From contig CAJNDS010000143.1 of NCBI GenBank assembly GCA_905221605.1, positions 1 through 64,000 on the forward strand: a stretch of DNA of 64,000 bases, written 5' to 3'. How positions within the stretch are numbered: the stretch's first letter is position 1; every line of letters starts with the position of its first letter. Below the pieces are notes generated by a model, which ran no database searches, had not been told where the DNA came from, and saw only the letters and a program-made list of their open reading frames with translations. Both the position numbers and the translations under genes were made by a program. The stretch comes from Symbiodinium natans (lineage: Eukaryota; Sar; Dinophyceae; Suessiales; Symbiodiniaceae). Shown in pieces: positions 1-12,690 of the stretch.

Positions 1-2285
1 CACTCGTTTAGGGGCTTGTGCTCCTTCAACGAGAAAGCGTGAGCGAATCTCGGCATCAGAGTCCTCAGTGACCAAGGAAAACCGTGGCTCAGCTCTTTCT
101 TGGCACAACTTTGCCGGATTATCTGACGCAGCAAGACATGTGGAATACAGACATCTGATGGATCTTACAATCATCGGGTTAAGAGTGCACGAAGTAACAA
201 TCATGCGGGTTAACAGAGCACGAATCAACCCAAACTGCTCAAAGTGATGGAAAGCCTGTGGACTGTGGCCCCGGCGCACTAACTCCTTTTTCAGGGGTCC
301 TGGCAACTAAGCACGCATGGTCTGCAAACCAAAAAAACTTATCATAGAGCCACCTTGCTTTAATCCCTGCGTGCAGCGCTTTTGAAGTATCCATATAACA
401 CAATGTGTTTCCTTCATGTTTGTACATGTGGAGTCCTGCGTTACCATGCAGTGCTGATGTGCTGCATGCTCTTGCCAATACGATCCCATCGCAATTCGGC
501 CTTCGGAACAGGTCAGCAGCTGGTCAACACAGCTGGTCACCAAACGAAAGGCTCTCACACCAGCTGGCCTCACTGCCCAAGTGCCAGGAGGCGACGGAAC
601 CTGGGTGCAGTTTGACGCTAAACCCGCTGAACACTTGCTCATTTGAATATTATTTGAATATTGGCACTCCTGCTTCTTGAGTGGTCCACAAGCATCACCG
701 GGCTCAGACTTGTGCTGGGCTGACCTGGGAGGCGTGAAGTATGACTCGAAGTCGTAATACCAATACAATTGTAACAAGGGGGCTGCATGCAAGGTGATTT
801 AACGAGGAAGGTGCAAAGTAGTTGTGTACGTAAAGATAGGTGAAAGAATGCTGGCAGATGCAAAGCAAAAGAACTGTTCTACCTTTGGTTTGCTTCTTGT
901 TGACATTTTGCTAGTATTTTACCTTGTGCTGTCCTTTGTTTTCCCTTTGTTTACCCTCGTCTGAAATTTGCTTTACCCTTTGTCTAGCCTTGTGTTTCTT
1001 AGTTTTGTTTACCTTGCAATTCAAAGCCAAACAAACATTGGAAAGACTGCCTCAGAATCATTCCCCACCCTCAGTGGGGTTGTGAGATTCTCAAGACATT
1101 TTTGCCAACATGCCTCGCAGGACACAACAGCGCCCTACTACCACTCCGCGAGATAAGAACGAGGACAGATACGAGGAGGACAGAGACCAGAAGGCCTCCC
1201 AGGCCAGCGAATGCCGGCCAACAGACCTCTCAGACTGCCAAAACAGTGGCTCCGCATTCTCGACCCCATGGTAGCCTGTGGTGAGTCCGAAATCATGCAA
1301 CCCATTTTCGTCTTGATTTTGCGCAGCGACTACGTGGTAATTGTCTTCTGATGTCCTGGAAACAGAATGCTGAAGCTTGGTTGCAATGGAACTGCCCTCA
1401 CGTCCGTCTGTGTGCGGCTGCATTGCTACAGCAATAGCTCTGAGTGTCCCACCAACAGGCCTGCGCTCAGCATTGGTTCCAAACTCACAAACTGTGGCCC
1501 ACTTTGGGCGCAACTGACGATGACTGGAACCATCATCTTGCGTGCAACCAAGAGCGTGCTTGCAGCATCTTGTGCTAGGCTTGCGAGCCTTGTTGCCAGT
1601 TGGGGGGTGTACAGAGGCGATGGTGACCTTGACAATTTTTTTGAGCTGCAGCTGCATCTACAGGGAGCCGTAGGTCCGGTGGCTTTCATAAAGAACTACA
1701 TGATTTCCCGCGACTCTGTCTCGTGACCTCTCTAACAGTGGCAGCGAGACCTCACCATATGAGATGTCACAGGGGTTGCGCCGCTTGCACTCACCTCAAT
1801 GCAGAATCCAAGGAGCCGCGAATCTGAAGTTACGTTTAGAAACGGATCTGAGGGAGCATGGTATGCAGCAAACTCACAGTCAATGGTGCGAAAGAGCTCG
1901 GTTCAAAACAACTGCCCGAAAGTTCTGCGGGTGCGGGAACAATCCTCCGATGCAAAAGACCGTAGATGTCTGGGTTACATTTAGCACCTAACCCCCTCCC
2001 CCCGCACACTTTCCCGCCCTTTGTTTGGTACTTCTTTTTGGTACTTGTTTGCTTGGAATGGGTATCCCCTTAGCCGACAGGACAAAAAACCATAAACATG
2101 TACAAGGCAATGCTTACTGTCATGTCAGCTGCCGCCCAGGTGCCAAGGGATTGAAAGACATGCTGGGACCTCGGTAAGGGCCTGGGCTGCCGTGACCATG
2201 AGTGACATGCCGCAACTCCGTCAAGACAGCTCCATCCTCATGATTATGATTCCTCCCCACCGGTCTCGCCATCCTCATCAACGTC
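1..2285. other. Region without a recognisable gene
   Basis: Mixed-composition DNA with only short, overlapping open frames on both strands. None shows a motif I recognise. The one stretch worth naming is the plus-strand frame at 1110-1274, listed separately. No repeat array or RNA gene is seen before the 9-bp minisatellite begins near 2286. Confidence 0.5.
1110..1274 (+). CDS. Candidate short exon, Arg/Glu/Gln-rich, unknown
   Basis: A 54-codon frame opens with ATG, begins MPRRTQQRPTTTPRDK and continues with an acidic and basic stretch before a TAG at 1272. A GTGAGT donor-like sequence follows at about 1279. The hydrophilic composition is protein-like, but nothing identifies a family and the frame may be chance. 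It could be a 5' exon of a gene whose later exons I cannot join. Confidence 0.15.
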   Translation: MPRRTQQRPTTTPRDKNEDRYEEDRDQKASQASECRPTDLSDCQNSGSAFSTPW

Positions 2286-3627
2286 ATCATCACCATCGCC
2301 ATAATCACCATCACCATCATCACCATCATCACCATCATCACCATCATCACCATCATCACCATCATCACCATCATCACCATCATCACCATCATCACCATCA
2401 TCACCATCATCACCATCATCACCATCATCACCATCATCACCATCATCCCCATCATCACCATCATCACCATCATCACCATCATCACCATCATCACCATCAT
2501 CACCATCATCACCATCATCACCATCATCACCATCATCACCATCATCACAATCATCACCATCATCACCATCATCACCATCATCACCATCATCACCATCATC
2601 ACCATCATCACCATCATCACCATCATCACCATCATCACCATCATCACCATCATCACCATCATCACCATCATCACCATCATCACCATCATCACCATCATCA
2701 CCATCATCACCATCATCACCATCATCACCATCATCACCATCATCACCATCATCACCATCATCACCATCATCACCATCATCACCATCATCATCATCACCAT
2801 CATCACCATCATCACCATCATCACCATCATCACCATCATCACCATCATCACCATCATCACCATCATCACCATCATCACCATCATCACCATCATCACCATC
2901 ATCACCATCATCACCATCATCACCATCATCACCATCATCACCATCATCACCATCATCACCATCATCACCATCATCACCATCATCACCATCATCACCATCA
3001 TCACCATCATCACCATCATCACCATCATCACCATCATCATCACCATCATCACCATCATCACCATCATCACCATCATCACCATCATCACCATCATCACCAT
3101 CATCACCATCATCACCATCATCACCATCATCACCATCATCACCATCATCACCATCATCACCATCATCACCATCATCACCATCATCACCATCATCACCCAT
3201 CATCACCATCATCACCATCATCACCATCATCACCATCATCACCATCATCACCATCATCACCATCATCACCATCATCACCATCATCACCATCATCACCATC
3301 ATCACCATCATCACCATCATCACCATCATCACCATCATCACCATCATCACCATCATCACCATCATCACCATCATCACCATCATCACCATCATCACCATCA
3401 TCACCATCATCACCATCATCACCATCATCACCATCATCACCATCATCACCATCATCACCATCATCACCATCATCACCATCATCACCATCATCACCATCAT
3501 CACCATCATCATCACCATCATCACCATCATCACCATCATCACCATCATCACCATCATCACCATCATCACCATCATCACCATCATCACCATCATCACCATC
3601 ATCACCATCATCACCGTCATCACCATT
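2286..3627. repeat. 9-bp minisatellite (ACCATCATC)n, about 1.3 kb
   Basis: Roughly 145 tandem copies of a 9-bp unit are almost perfectly conserved. The few interruptions include CATCATCCCC near 2445, CACAATCATC near 2547, triplet insertions near 2785, 3035 and 3510, and a one-base shift near 3197. Frames read as poly-His, Ser-Ser-Pro, Met-Val-Met or Gly-Asp-Asp depending on strand and phase, so the long open frames here are products of the repeat. The homogeneity suggests recent expansion. Confidence 0.97.
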
Positions 3628-5220
3628 AGTTGATCAGGATGCTCGTGTGGAACAGCGGGCACTTTTGGGATAGGAATCTTAGCTTCCCGCTCTCTTCAGC
3701 TTCAGCAAGTTGCTCAGGCAATCTCAAGTCCACCTGACCATGGTTTACACTTTCCACCATGCAGCTATCGCCCTCGCTGCCCTCACATCAGCTTGTGAAA
3801 AAGTAGATGCAATGACTGCCACCATGTCGTCCAGCTGATTCTTCACGCAAATGTTGGTTGACATTCGTCGCCGAAAGAGGTATATCGTTCACGGGTTGCT
3901 TTTGCAGCTTTCGCGGGGCCTATGTTCATAGCACGATATAAGGATTTCTTCAAGTTCCATAAGCCGCCAGAATCACAACTGTTAACAGCGCCCCGAGCAC
4001 CCAAATCATAAAACTTACTGAATCAGCAAAAAGCCGCCAGAAATCTTTTTCGTTGCTTTCAATAAGCGCCAATTATTCAAGCGAAAGAAGCATCATTACG
4101 CAACCCGGCAGTTCCCGCAGCCCTCCCGTCGATTGCATCGCCTTGCGATGTGTGGCTGCAAGGCGGGACATGCCTCTGCTGCACCAAGGAGATCGGAATA
4201 CGTCGTGCCCAGCGATGGGCGCCCATATTCGGATGGCCGATGGTGTTCTGATCGGCGACCTGGCCTTGGACTGGTACCTTTGTCTGACAGTTTTGCAACC
4301 ACAGAGCCGGGTGAAGCTTCTGCTCTGGCAGGCCATGCAGTCTCTCTGGCTCGAGTGGGACGTCGTGCCCCTCCACCTTGTGCGGGTGTCGGCAGTCAGC
4401 TCTTGCGCTGACGGGCATTGCATACGGGTCATACTTTCGAGTGATGCACATCCTCATCTGCGCCCTCTCCACTGTTTCAGGCAAGCTCTGAGACCTTGAG
4501 CACTACCTGCATGGTACACATGACGCGGCTCGTCCTCGATGGGGTACCAAAGCTCGGGGCGTCGAGATTCTCGTCGATGTAGCATCTCGGGTTGGAATCG
4601 GCGGAGGCGTTGAGCTGGGCCCTCGGGAAGCGCCGGTGAGGGAGAATCGGAACCCAGATGTCGACAGAGCATATTCAATGGACACCAAGCCTTGCCGGTA
4701 AAGTCGGGATGTAAGCTGCCGCATTGGTATGGTGGTCCAATATGCGGCACTTCTTGCTGTCTTCGCTGAGCTGGCTCGAAAAAGCTCGTCCACTCAGAAT
4801 ATTCGAATCCCAGTCAGCCCCGCCAGCAACCAGACACCATTGGCTCGGGGACGGTGGCCGGATTGTACTGCGCTGGGGCACCTCAACCTATGCACGAGTC
4901 TGTTGCTGCGTCGCTGTAGTTGGCTGTCTGTCGCGGCGTGCTTGGATTGGCGATTTTCGGCATCAAAGCTGTATGGACAAAAACTATCAGAAATCTTTCG
5001 CCAAGTTGGCGACGGTATCAAACGCAATTCACGAACACAAGCAGCAACACTCGTAATCCCTCATGTCCGCAACTACCGTAATCGAGGAGCGTCGTTGTCG
5101 TTTCGAACGCGTGCGTTCTACAAAAAAGTCGTTCGCGGCCCACAAAACCCCAAACCCAAAATCCAAAACGGATCAGAAACGCTCCCAAACCGCAGTAGAA
5201 GAACGTCAAGTGCACAACGT
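3628..5220. other. Unassigned region with long open minus frames
   Basis: From about 4070 to 4790 all three minus frames and one plus frame stay open for 70-150 codons. This is partly because the DNA is GC-rich and stop-poor. The longest minus frame (4077-4484) contains a basic, His/Pro-rich sequence but no domain I can name. It could be a relic of a mobile element or chance. The rest of the interval shows nothing recognisable. Confidence 0.3.
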
Positions 5221-5225
5221 CGCAC

Positions 5226-5325
5226 AGAAGAAGAAGAAGAAGAAGAAGAAGAAGAAGAACATCGCGCCGCTAAGCTCAGCATTGCGGGTAGGACATGCGA
5301 GCCACACACACACACACACGCACAC
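5226..5325. repeat. (AAG)n and (CA)n microsatellites
   Basis: An (AAG)n run occupies 5226-5259, and a (CA)n run with one CG interruption occupies about 5303-5325. Short poly-Glu, poly-Lys or poly-Ser frames over them are products of the repeats. Confidence 0.9.
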
Positions 5326-7642
5326 GTACCTTTTGGGAGTTTCGTCGCCTGCAGCTGCGCATGATCCTGCAAAATTGCCTAGAGTATCTGAAGCAAGCTG
5401 CGCATCCTCATTCAACAGCAAAGGCCCTTGGAAAAAAACAAAACCCCGTCGTTGTCTGTCGCCCCAAAGTCCCAGAAACCAAAGGCATCAGCGCCCGAAA
5501 GCGTTTGCCTGGCTCCAGGCTGTGGCACTGCTCGAAGGCTTGGAGATGCTTCGAGTCTTGCCCAGATCTGCACAGGCAATCAAGATCAAGAAAATATGAA
5601 GCAAGAACATATTTGAGAACATGATAGAGTGCTCAAATGTGGTCTGAGAGCGCATGAGACTTTGCCTCCAGATGGAGCCGTGTATGCCATTCGCCCCTGC
5701 AAGCGAGCTCGCACAGACCTTGGCTTGAAGCTCAGGGGGTCTTTGGCAAAGGACTCAACCGCAGCTGAGTAATCCTGCACAAGACGACTCGCATCCAATC
5801 TTGCTTGGTCGCTGGCAATCTTGGACAGTCAATGGGGGCACCCACCTCTCAGCTGAAGGTTGAGGACTTGGAACCCTGGTCACCCCTGGTTTGCTAAATG
5901 CTAGATGTGTGCGGGAAATACCTATTGTTTCGGCTGCATTATGCATTTAGTTTTTTTTGAAGCGTGTGGTATTGCTTGACCGTGCCATGTGCTGCACAAG
6001 GGCGGCCACCGTGCCTGACGTCTGCCGGGCAACCAGCTTAAAGGCTGGAGGCCTGCCAGAGAAACTCAATATAAAAACTCCTAAACTCCGAAACCAGCTA
6101 CCTGTCCGACACCTCTGCAGCCCGGAATCCGGAAACCCGCAAAGCCCACACCCTCCTAGTCCCTCCTACGTCCCACCACCCTGCCTGGACAGGCCGAGCG
6201 CCGCAGCGTTGGGCGTGCGGGCGCGCACGACATCCTGGCGAAAGCGAAGTTTTTCAGTGGCTTGGTCCAGATTCGAAGATTCAAGACTCTCTACAGCTGT
6301 CATTAAGGTAGGTTAAGGTCAACAGAGAGCAGAGTGTGGTTTTCAAGTGTACACCACACTCAAACACTCTCTCGTGGTCTTTGGCCTTATCATGTCTTGA
6401 GCCGACAAGCCTCGCCTTGTGGGGCTCGTGCTCCTCGTCTCCCGTGGAGGTTCTGGCGAGAGCGTGCACAGTAGGCTTTATGACTTGACTTTGAGACGCA
6501 GCCAGCTCCAAGTCAGCTGACGAAGCATGTGCTACATCCTACAATGCACAGTAGGCTGCAGAACTGGATTAAAAGCTGTCAGCAAGCTGAGCTATTTTCT
6601 CTTATGGCCCAACTGTGCAAGTCGTGCTGACAAAGCACCTGCCTGACTCTCGCTGAGAGATTCTCGCTGAGGAAGGGACTCCTGCGATGGAAAGCCCGTT
6701 GGTGACGGTGTGCGATTTCTGCTGTGGTCGGGCATTGTTCTTCCGATGTGAACGCTGCTTGTGGAAGTTTGTGAGGCTTCCAAACAACGACACCTTAAAG
6801 ACACACGTGAAGCTGGCTTGGTCCTCTGTATGTAGGCTTGGAAGCTCTGGATTGCGGGCATGCCTGGACTCCACCGTCGCAAGAAGCCTAGCAGACATGG
6901 CTTCACCATTCGCTTTAGTCTCCGTGCTCCTTGACACATGGATCCCAACACGACAAGCAAATCTCGGGCCACCTTACTTTGTCAAACAAGTGAAAAAAAT
7001 AGCTCTTTCTGCTCTCATCTTGAGCTCCACTGACAGCAGCAAAGTTGCTACAGGACCCAACGTACCGCATCTAACAAACACCCACTGACCTCTTCTGGTA
7101 GAGCTGCATCGGAAAATTTCAAGGTGTTGCGGCAACGACGTGTCCATCTGTAACTTACAGAGATCACAAGTAGCTGCGGCACCGTCAACTGTAAATCGAA
7201 GTCCTTGTTGCAGAACTATTCCATGGACTGTTCTAGGGCGTGCAACAATCATCGAAGTTCAACTGGGTTCACACGCTTCAATACGCACATGGTCGCACAT
7301 GCGACGCCTGTGGACTACAAAGTGGGAAGCTGACAAGGTTCGAATATGTCCCCACGGTCCCTCGTCCAGCCTTGTTCTTGGCCCTTGCGTCCTTGGGGCG
7401 CTCCTTCGAGCCCTCCTTTGTCTTCGGGCCACCATTGGCACCCTTCGGAAGCTTCCCAGTGCTGCGAACATGCTTGGCAGGGATGCCTCACAATGCCAGT
7501 ACAAGCTGGTAACGTGGCAATACCAAGACTTGCAATATTTGGGAAGCTCACTTCACGCACTTCACGCACATGAGGTTGGCAAGCCAAGATCTCGATTTAA
7601 CGTCGCATCGACAAGCCTTTCTCACTCATCGAAGCCGACAAG
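5326..7642. other. No secure gene; one Lys-rich minus frame
   Basis: Most of this stretch shows only short overlapping frames. On the minus strand at about 7349-7463 one frame reads a basic segment including STGKLPKGANGGPKTKEG and continues Lys/Arg/Ala-rich. It could be an exon of a basic nuclear or ribosome-associated protein, but no family match is evident. It is noted here rather than as a gene. Confidence 0.3.
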
Positions 7643-7800
7643 GATCTGCCGATAGTGGCCTTGGGCGATGCTCGTCGGGCTTCTTTGTTGCTTGCTTACG
7701 CTGCGAAGTGTTTCTCAAAGCCCCATGCGCAAGTCGAGATAGACGACGTGGAGCGCCCCTTCAGGCTTGGAGATGCGACCTCCATCTTGCAATGTTACAG
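7643..7800 (+). CDS. Candidate internal exon, unknown product
   Basis: A plus frame of 52 codons without a stop begins directly after an AAG|G acceptor-like site with DLPIVALGDARRASLL. It runs through an alternating hydrophobic/charged sequence to ILQCYR, ending at a CAG|G boundary. The composition is convincingly protein-like and the boundary matches the AG|G rule seen in the SmD1 gene of this window. I do not recognise the family. It lies on the strand opposite to most other exon candidates, which lowers confidence. Confidence 0.28.
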
Positions 7801-8162
7801 GGTGCGGTAAAATGCGCCGCTAAGCTACCCGGGTGGACCAAGCCTTTTGGCATTCTTGACTGTACCAGTGCAAGCGTGTTATAAAGTATTTCCATGCTGC
7901 GGAGCAATGCATTACTACTGACCTTGCCACCATGGGCGTGTGCTGCAGAGTTCGATGCCGGCCATTTGGGATTTCGGGTGGTCCGAACGCTTGCGTCACA
8001 AACAGCTTAACTGGTCAATTCATTGTTCAGCGTAATGTTTAGCAGCTTCGTTCGCGTTGTCTGGCCCCCCACAGCCCACAGTATGCAATGATAAGCTACT
8101 AATCTACGCTAGGTCCCGAAAACACACGTGCATCAAGTGCCAGGGACAGGACACGCATGTGA
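7801..8162. other. No feature seen
   Basis: Between the plus-strand exon candidate and the 13-bp minisatellite I see no open frame with protein-like composition and no repeat. Confidence 0.5.
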
Positions 8163-8310
8163 GTGAATGAGTGAGTGAGCGGAATGAGTGAGTGGAATGA
8201 GTGAGTGGAATGAGTGAGTGGAATGAGTGAGTGGAATGAGTGAGTGGAATGAGTGAGTGGAATGAGTGAGTGGAATGAGTGAGTGGAATGAGTGAGTGGA
8301 ATGAGTGAGG
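8163..8310. repeat. 13-bp tandem repeat, about 11 copies
   Basis: The unit GAGTGAGTGGAAT is repeated almost perfectly, with a slightly diverged first copy (GAATGAGTGAGTGAGCGG). Because 13 is not a multiple of 3, all frames cycle through the same SLIPLTHSTHSFH-type peptide. No spacers exist between units, so it is not a CRISPR. Confidence 0.95.
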
Positions 8311-8975
8311 CACCTGCAGAGAGCGGAGCCGTGCCTAAGGCGCCATCCCCCCCCGCATCTCGGGGTTCCATAAACCGTTATCGCCCCTCCACTTGAAGCT
8401 CAAGCTAGCAATCAAGGGGGGGGCGGGGGAGGGGCCGAGTTGTCCGGACACCTTGGACGGGCGGCGAGTTGAGGGGCGAGATCAGGCAGGCATCATCAGA
8501 ACAGCACCCGTCATGGTGCGCAAGTAAATCGGTCCGGCTAAATTGTCCGCACAACGGGGGAGGGACAAGGGGGGTCTGGGGCATAAATCCAGCACAAGTC
8601 CAGGTTTCGAGCCGCGAGATGGGTCTTGTGGCATTTTGGCCGTTTTGCTGTGGCGCCAGAGCAGTTTGCCACATTGGCAGGGGAGAGACATGTGTGGCTG
8701 CATCAAAGTGCATGTGGCCTACGGAATCTTGCTAACCTTGGCTCCTCTGTTCCTGCTATGTTGACCTATGTTTATTTGGCACCTGGCCTGAACATGCGGA
8801 GTCTTACATAGTGTTGTCATAGTGTAGGCTTGACAATTCCAAGATGCTGCTTTGCGCAATGCGGCAACTCGAAGATGCAGTCTGTGATTTCTTTACACCT
8901 GCAGTCCGTTGCATATTCCAAGCACTGTGAGGCGCCGTAAGACCCACAGCGTGTCAGGGATTTCTCGGCAGCAAA
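8311..8975. other. No recognisable gene
   Basis: A short G-rich stretch (about 8415-8440) and overlapping frames of 60-100 codons on both strands occur between 8400 and 8800. None carries a recognisable motif or shows splice-compatible boundaries that I trust. Confidence 0.4.
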
Positions 8976-8979
8976 ACAG

Positions 8980-9150
8980 CTACACAAACAGCAACACAAA
9001 CAGCAACACAATAGCAACACAAACAGCAACACCAACAGCAACACCAACAGCCACAGTGACAACAGCAACGGCCGCAGTGACAACAGCAACAGCCGCAGTG
9101 ACAACAGCAACAGCCACAGTGACAACAGCAACAGCCAACAAGAGAAACAG
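8980..9150. repeat. CAACAGCAACA-type minisatellite
   Basis: A 6/12-bp ACAAACAGCAAC repeat grades into an 18-20-bp unit (GCCGCAGTGACAACAGCAAC) present about four times. On the plus strand it reads Thr/Asn/Ala-rich, on the minus strand Leu/Val/Cys-rich. Neither is likely to be translated as a unique protein. Confidence 0.85.
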
Positions 9151-9477
9151 GCAACAACAGCAGCAACTGCAGCCACAGTTGATCTCGGCCAAAGATGTTT
9201 GCCCAGCGTATGACTTCATGGGGCAACCAAGTCCCTGGCTTCTGCGCATCTCTCTGCCTCAGGTGTGTCACAATGCATGAGAGGCTACGGACATGCGAGG
9301 ACACGGATGCCCTAAACACTTCAGAGAGCCCTTGTCTCTCCTTCCTCAGATATATCATATCGATGACCCTTTTCAAGAAACCCGTTGCGGACGTCTGGTC
9401 AGACCTGTACAGATCTTTCTGCCCATCAGGCATCGTGTTGGTCGGAACTCACAAGCACGCGAACAAGTTCACCTGAC
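9151..9477. other. Intergenic or intronic, no feature
   Basis: No convincing exon or repeat was found between the CAACAG minisatellite and the coiled-coil exon. Confidence 0.4.
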
Positions 9478-9584
9478 CTCCTTCTGCCTTTACATCTTCA
9501 GGGGCAGCCTGGAAAGTAGTCTCCAACTGCTGCTGGAGCTTTTGCAGCTCAACCGCCTTGGCAAAGGCGCTGTCACGGTGGCTA
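9478..9584 (-). CDS. Candidate coiled-coil exon, unknown protein
   Basis: On the minus strand the frame reads DSAFAKAVELQKLQQQLETT and then an acidic tail up to a GGAG|GT donor-like site at 9477. An upstream TTTAG|C acceptor-like site precedes it, with an in-frame stop just beyond. The heptad-like Leu/Gln/Glu pattern suggests a coiled coil. No family can be named and the flanking exons were not found. Confidence 0.35.
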
Positions 9585-11004
9585 AAGCATTAAGGTGTGT
9601 CGCTCGCCTTCGCTTCAGTCGCAACTCACCCGAAACGCGTGCTGAAATCATGCACTGCATCGCCTGATTTCGCAGCGCAGAAGACGGTGACGGAGTGCCT
9701 TCCAGGCTGTAATAGCCCAAAAAACGCACGCAAGACTGCCAAACTACTGTGCCCACGGCTTGGACTCTTGCACTGGAAGAGTGGGGAACAACGTCAACAG
9801 CGTCAGGCCTCCATCTTCCGGCTTCTCAACATTCACTTGCGTTGAGAACACCTTTGCACGAAACGATACACCTGGAACTGGAACCTGCTATCTGCGCAGC
9901 ATACTCTTTCCCAAATGAAGCTACTAAGCAAAACAAAGACGTCGGTAGCTGTGGCATTGCAAAGCGGGTCAGGTATAGCGCCGCCGCCAGCTGCACAATT
10001 CAGAACGACCCTTCAGGCACTGACGCTCCGACCACTGGCGTCCACAGGATGCTGCCCAGGACCTCAACATGTGCAAGGAGACTGGCATTCGGGCTGGAAC
10101 AGTCGGAAGATTGTGCTGCAGCACTGTCGAAGTCGCCAATGCATTAAACACGAGAGCGAGGGAGAGATACGAGAGCTGGGCTGTGCATGGCTAAGCAGCT
10201 GTTGCCGATCTCCTCCTGTGGAGTCAGGGCCTGTCACCGCTGCAGGGGCAACTTCAAACTTTTGCCATTGTGCCGGAACATGGCAAACGAAACTGTATAC
10301 ATACATATATATATATATGTTCACATACTTGATCTGAGTTACAAGCCTTGTCTGCTGCATTGACGTTGCTTTGCCCGACAACGTCAACTTTGAAACCCGC
10401 TTCACAAGTTGCCCATGGCTGCCCCAGTCCCAGACAGAGTTCAATGAAGCACCTCAGGAAGCGGTTCTGCGCACCTGGGCAGGAGCGGGGTTCACATCGG
10501 CAAAACAAGGGGACTGTACCCGTGCAACGGTGCAACCGTCATTTGCAAGCATTCCAACGTTTAACAGAGCTTAGCATATTCCATCTTTGCATCCTGCCAT
10601 CTTCCAAGCTGCCTGTGCAATGTCCGAATTGCGTCGATGAGCTGCTCGTGGCCTTGCTTTGCTGCTTAACAATCCAATGGGATTAGCACTGAACTCCACG
10701 AAGAAGTTGCACGCAATTCAGGCAGCAGTGCTTAGTTTCTACAAGCTCAAGAATACACGAAGAGTCAACAACACATAACCGAACATGAAGCTACAAACAT
10801 GGCCGATATATTTGTTCTTCAAGCTGTGTGCCAACACTAAGGGGCTCTAACATGAGTGGGCGGAGTCGGTACCGACAGATGTTGCCGCGCGGCGCCGCTG
10901 GACACGGCCTGGAACATGCGTTTTTCTCGAACCGTGCGCTTTGTGGGATCTTGGACGAGAGCCGCGTTCTCGCCTAGGTACGGGCGTGCCCGTCGTCTGT
11001 TTGG
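9585..11004. other. No secure gene; short AT microsatellite
   Basis: Overlapping open frames on both strands have no recognisable motif. A short (TA)n run lies at about 10300-10320, and the Tyr/Ile frames across it are products of the repeat. Confidence 0.4.
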
Positions 11005-11160
11005 TTCGTGCTCGTCAAATGCAAAACTGTCGTCGCTTTTGGGCTCGTCAAATGCGAAACTGTCGTCGCTTTTGAATGTCCGTGTTCGCCAAATGCGACG
11101 CTGTCTTCGCTTTTGGATGCTCGTATTCGCCAAATGCAAAACTGTGATTAACAAGTCGCT
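11005..11160 (-). repeat. Degenerate tandem repeat, 33-44-bp units, possibly coding
   Basis: Four units built on CAAATGCAAAACTGTCGTCG and a CTTTTGG block follow one another with small length changes. The minus frame (10837-11154) translates the two cleanest units to the repeated peptide SDDSFAFDE, followed by a basic segment. This could be a coding repeat in an exon or simply non-coding DNA that happens to be open. Confidence 0.6.
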
Positions 11161-12530
11161 TTTATGAAACTGTCGTCAATTTGGGGCATCCGCATCTGCG
11201 AGAGTTGTGGAGACGTCCACACAGGTCTCGATGTTTGGGGCTCGCCGTTAGCTGCGACAGCTGCAGACACTGTAGATGTCTTTGTCTGTGTGGGGCTTGG
11301 TGGCATGCAGAGAGTTGCAGAGCTTCGTGGCACGAAGAATTTGAGAAGCTTCGCGGCGAGAAAGCTGCGGCGGCCGAGAGCTGCAGACCTTCTTGACGAA
11401 AGCTGCAGTGATTTCTAGCATCCATGCTGCACGGCAAAGGTCGTTGCCTGCATGTTTCGCTGAATTCGGCTGTCTTTCTGTCGCGAATCGTATCATTAAA
11501 AGTCCTTGTCAAGTTGAGTCGTGAATCTTAGGCTCATTGACACCCATGGCAGCTTGGCTCCAAGCGATTTCTCCATTCCTGGCATTCTTCCAGAACTCTC
11601 GACGCAAGAGAGATCTCTACTACAAGTGGAAGTGGTTTCAACGCACACAAGAGCGTTCGTTCGAAAATGTTTGAAAAAATTCCCGATGTTGTTGCACGAG
11701 TGACTTGACACAGCCGCTGGCCACAGGTGCGATGGCAAGTGCACTACGGGCTGCTCTCCGCCACTTGTGACTACATGTGCTGTCATGTGCTGCCATGTAG
11801 CGTCTGCACTTGCCCAGCCTCAGCAAAGCTCGCACTCTGCGCCTGGGCATCCTGGTCCCGGGCACCAGCCATGCGGAGGAATGACAGATTAACTTGAAGA
11901 AGGGTTTGCCCCTGACGTGCCGAAAGTGCACTGCCTACTTTGTCACTGTGGGAACGCCGCAGAATTGTAGAGCTATTGACCCAACCTGTAAGATTCTGTC
12001 TACGGACGCGGTCACGTCGTGCTCAGCGGCAACCTTGTATAGAGCAAGCTCGCTATGCAGAAGCTTATTGAGAAAGTGACGAACAGCAATGAACTACAGT
12101 CAGATATTCTGCTGCTGTCCGATCAGGCTCCGTGCGCAAGCCATGCACAGCGTCAGCCACTTCACCTGCAACCAAATAACCTGACGTAACCATCTAGCAA
12201 CTGCTTAATGCTTGAACCACTGACCAGTTATGACAAGTTACTGCCGAATCGTTCAGTACAATCCTAATGTTGGCGTCACCTCTGATTACTCACAGAAAGT
12301 CTAGACCCTGGCTTTCCGGTGGTTTAGTCACTCGACAAGCCCCTCCCGCCTGCACAGAAAAGTGTGGGCCATGTGATCTAGTTTGGAAAGAATGTCTTGG
12401 ATGACATGATGTGGATGTGGTCTGAAAGTTGGACTAAACATATGTCAGTCGTGCAAGCGAAGAATCGGAGTTGCTATGGAAGCTGTGACTATTGAAAACT
12501 GTTGTCATAATCAGGGCTTCACACCACCTG
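11161..12530. other. No secure gene
   Basis: Short frames occur on both strands. A minus frame at about 11710-11880 is basic and protein-like but has no identifiable domain. No repeats stand out. Confidence 0.35.
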
Positions 12531-12534
12531 GTCA

Positions 12535-12690
12535 AGACTCGGGAGACAAGCTCTTTGGCCGCGGCAACAGCTCGACAGCAGACTGCCGACGCTATAAACG
12601 ACACAGTGCGTGCCCTAAAGTATGGAAGCGGTGTTACAACATGCAAAGTTCCAGAACATGCCGATTTCTGCTCTGTGCAAGTTCATGCCA
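12535..12690 (+). CDS. Candidate exon, unknown product
   Basis: The plus frame reads ETSSLAAATARQQTADAIND and continues with a mixed hydrophobic/charged sequence to a CATGCCAG|GTCAGC donor-like junction. Ala/Thr/Gln-rich helical composition followed by a Cys-containing segment is plausible protein. There is no family assignment, and the strand is opposite to SmD1 next to it. Confidence 0.22.

Noticed and set aside
2120-3673. Poly-His (493 codons), Met-Val and Gly-Asp-Asp open frames
   Set aside because: They are translations of the 9-bp minisatellite. All frames are open because the unit is a multiple of three and contains no stop.
4077-4750. Overlapping minus frames of 98-135 codons as a gene
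   Set aside because: Several frames are open at once in GC-rich DNA, and none shows a domain or splice structure.
8163-8310. Possible CRISPR-like array
   Set aside because: Units are contiguous 13-mers with no spacers, in a eukaryotic context.
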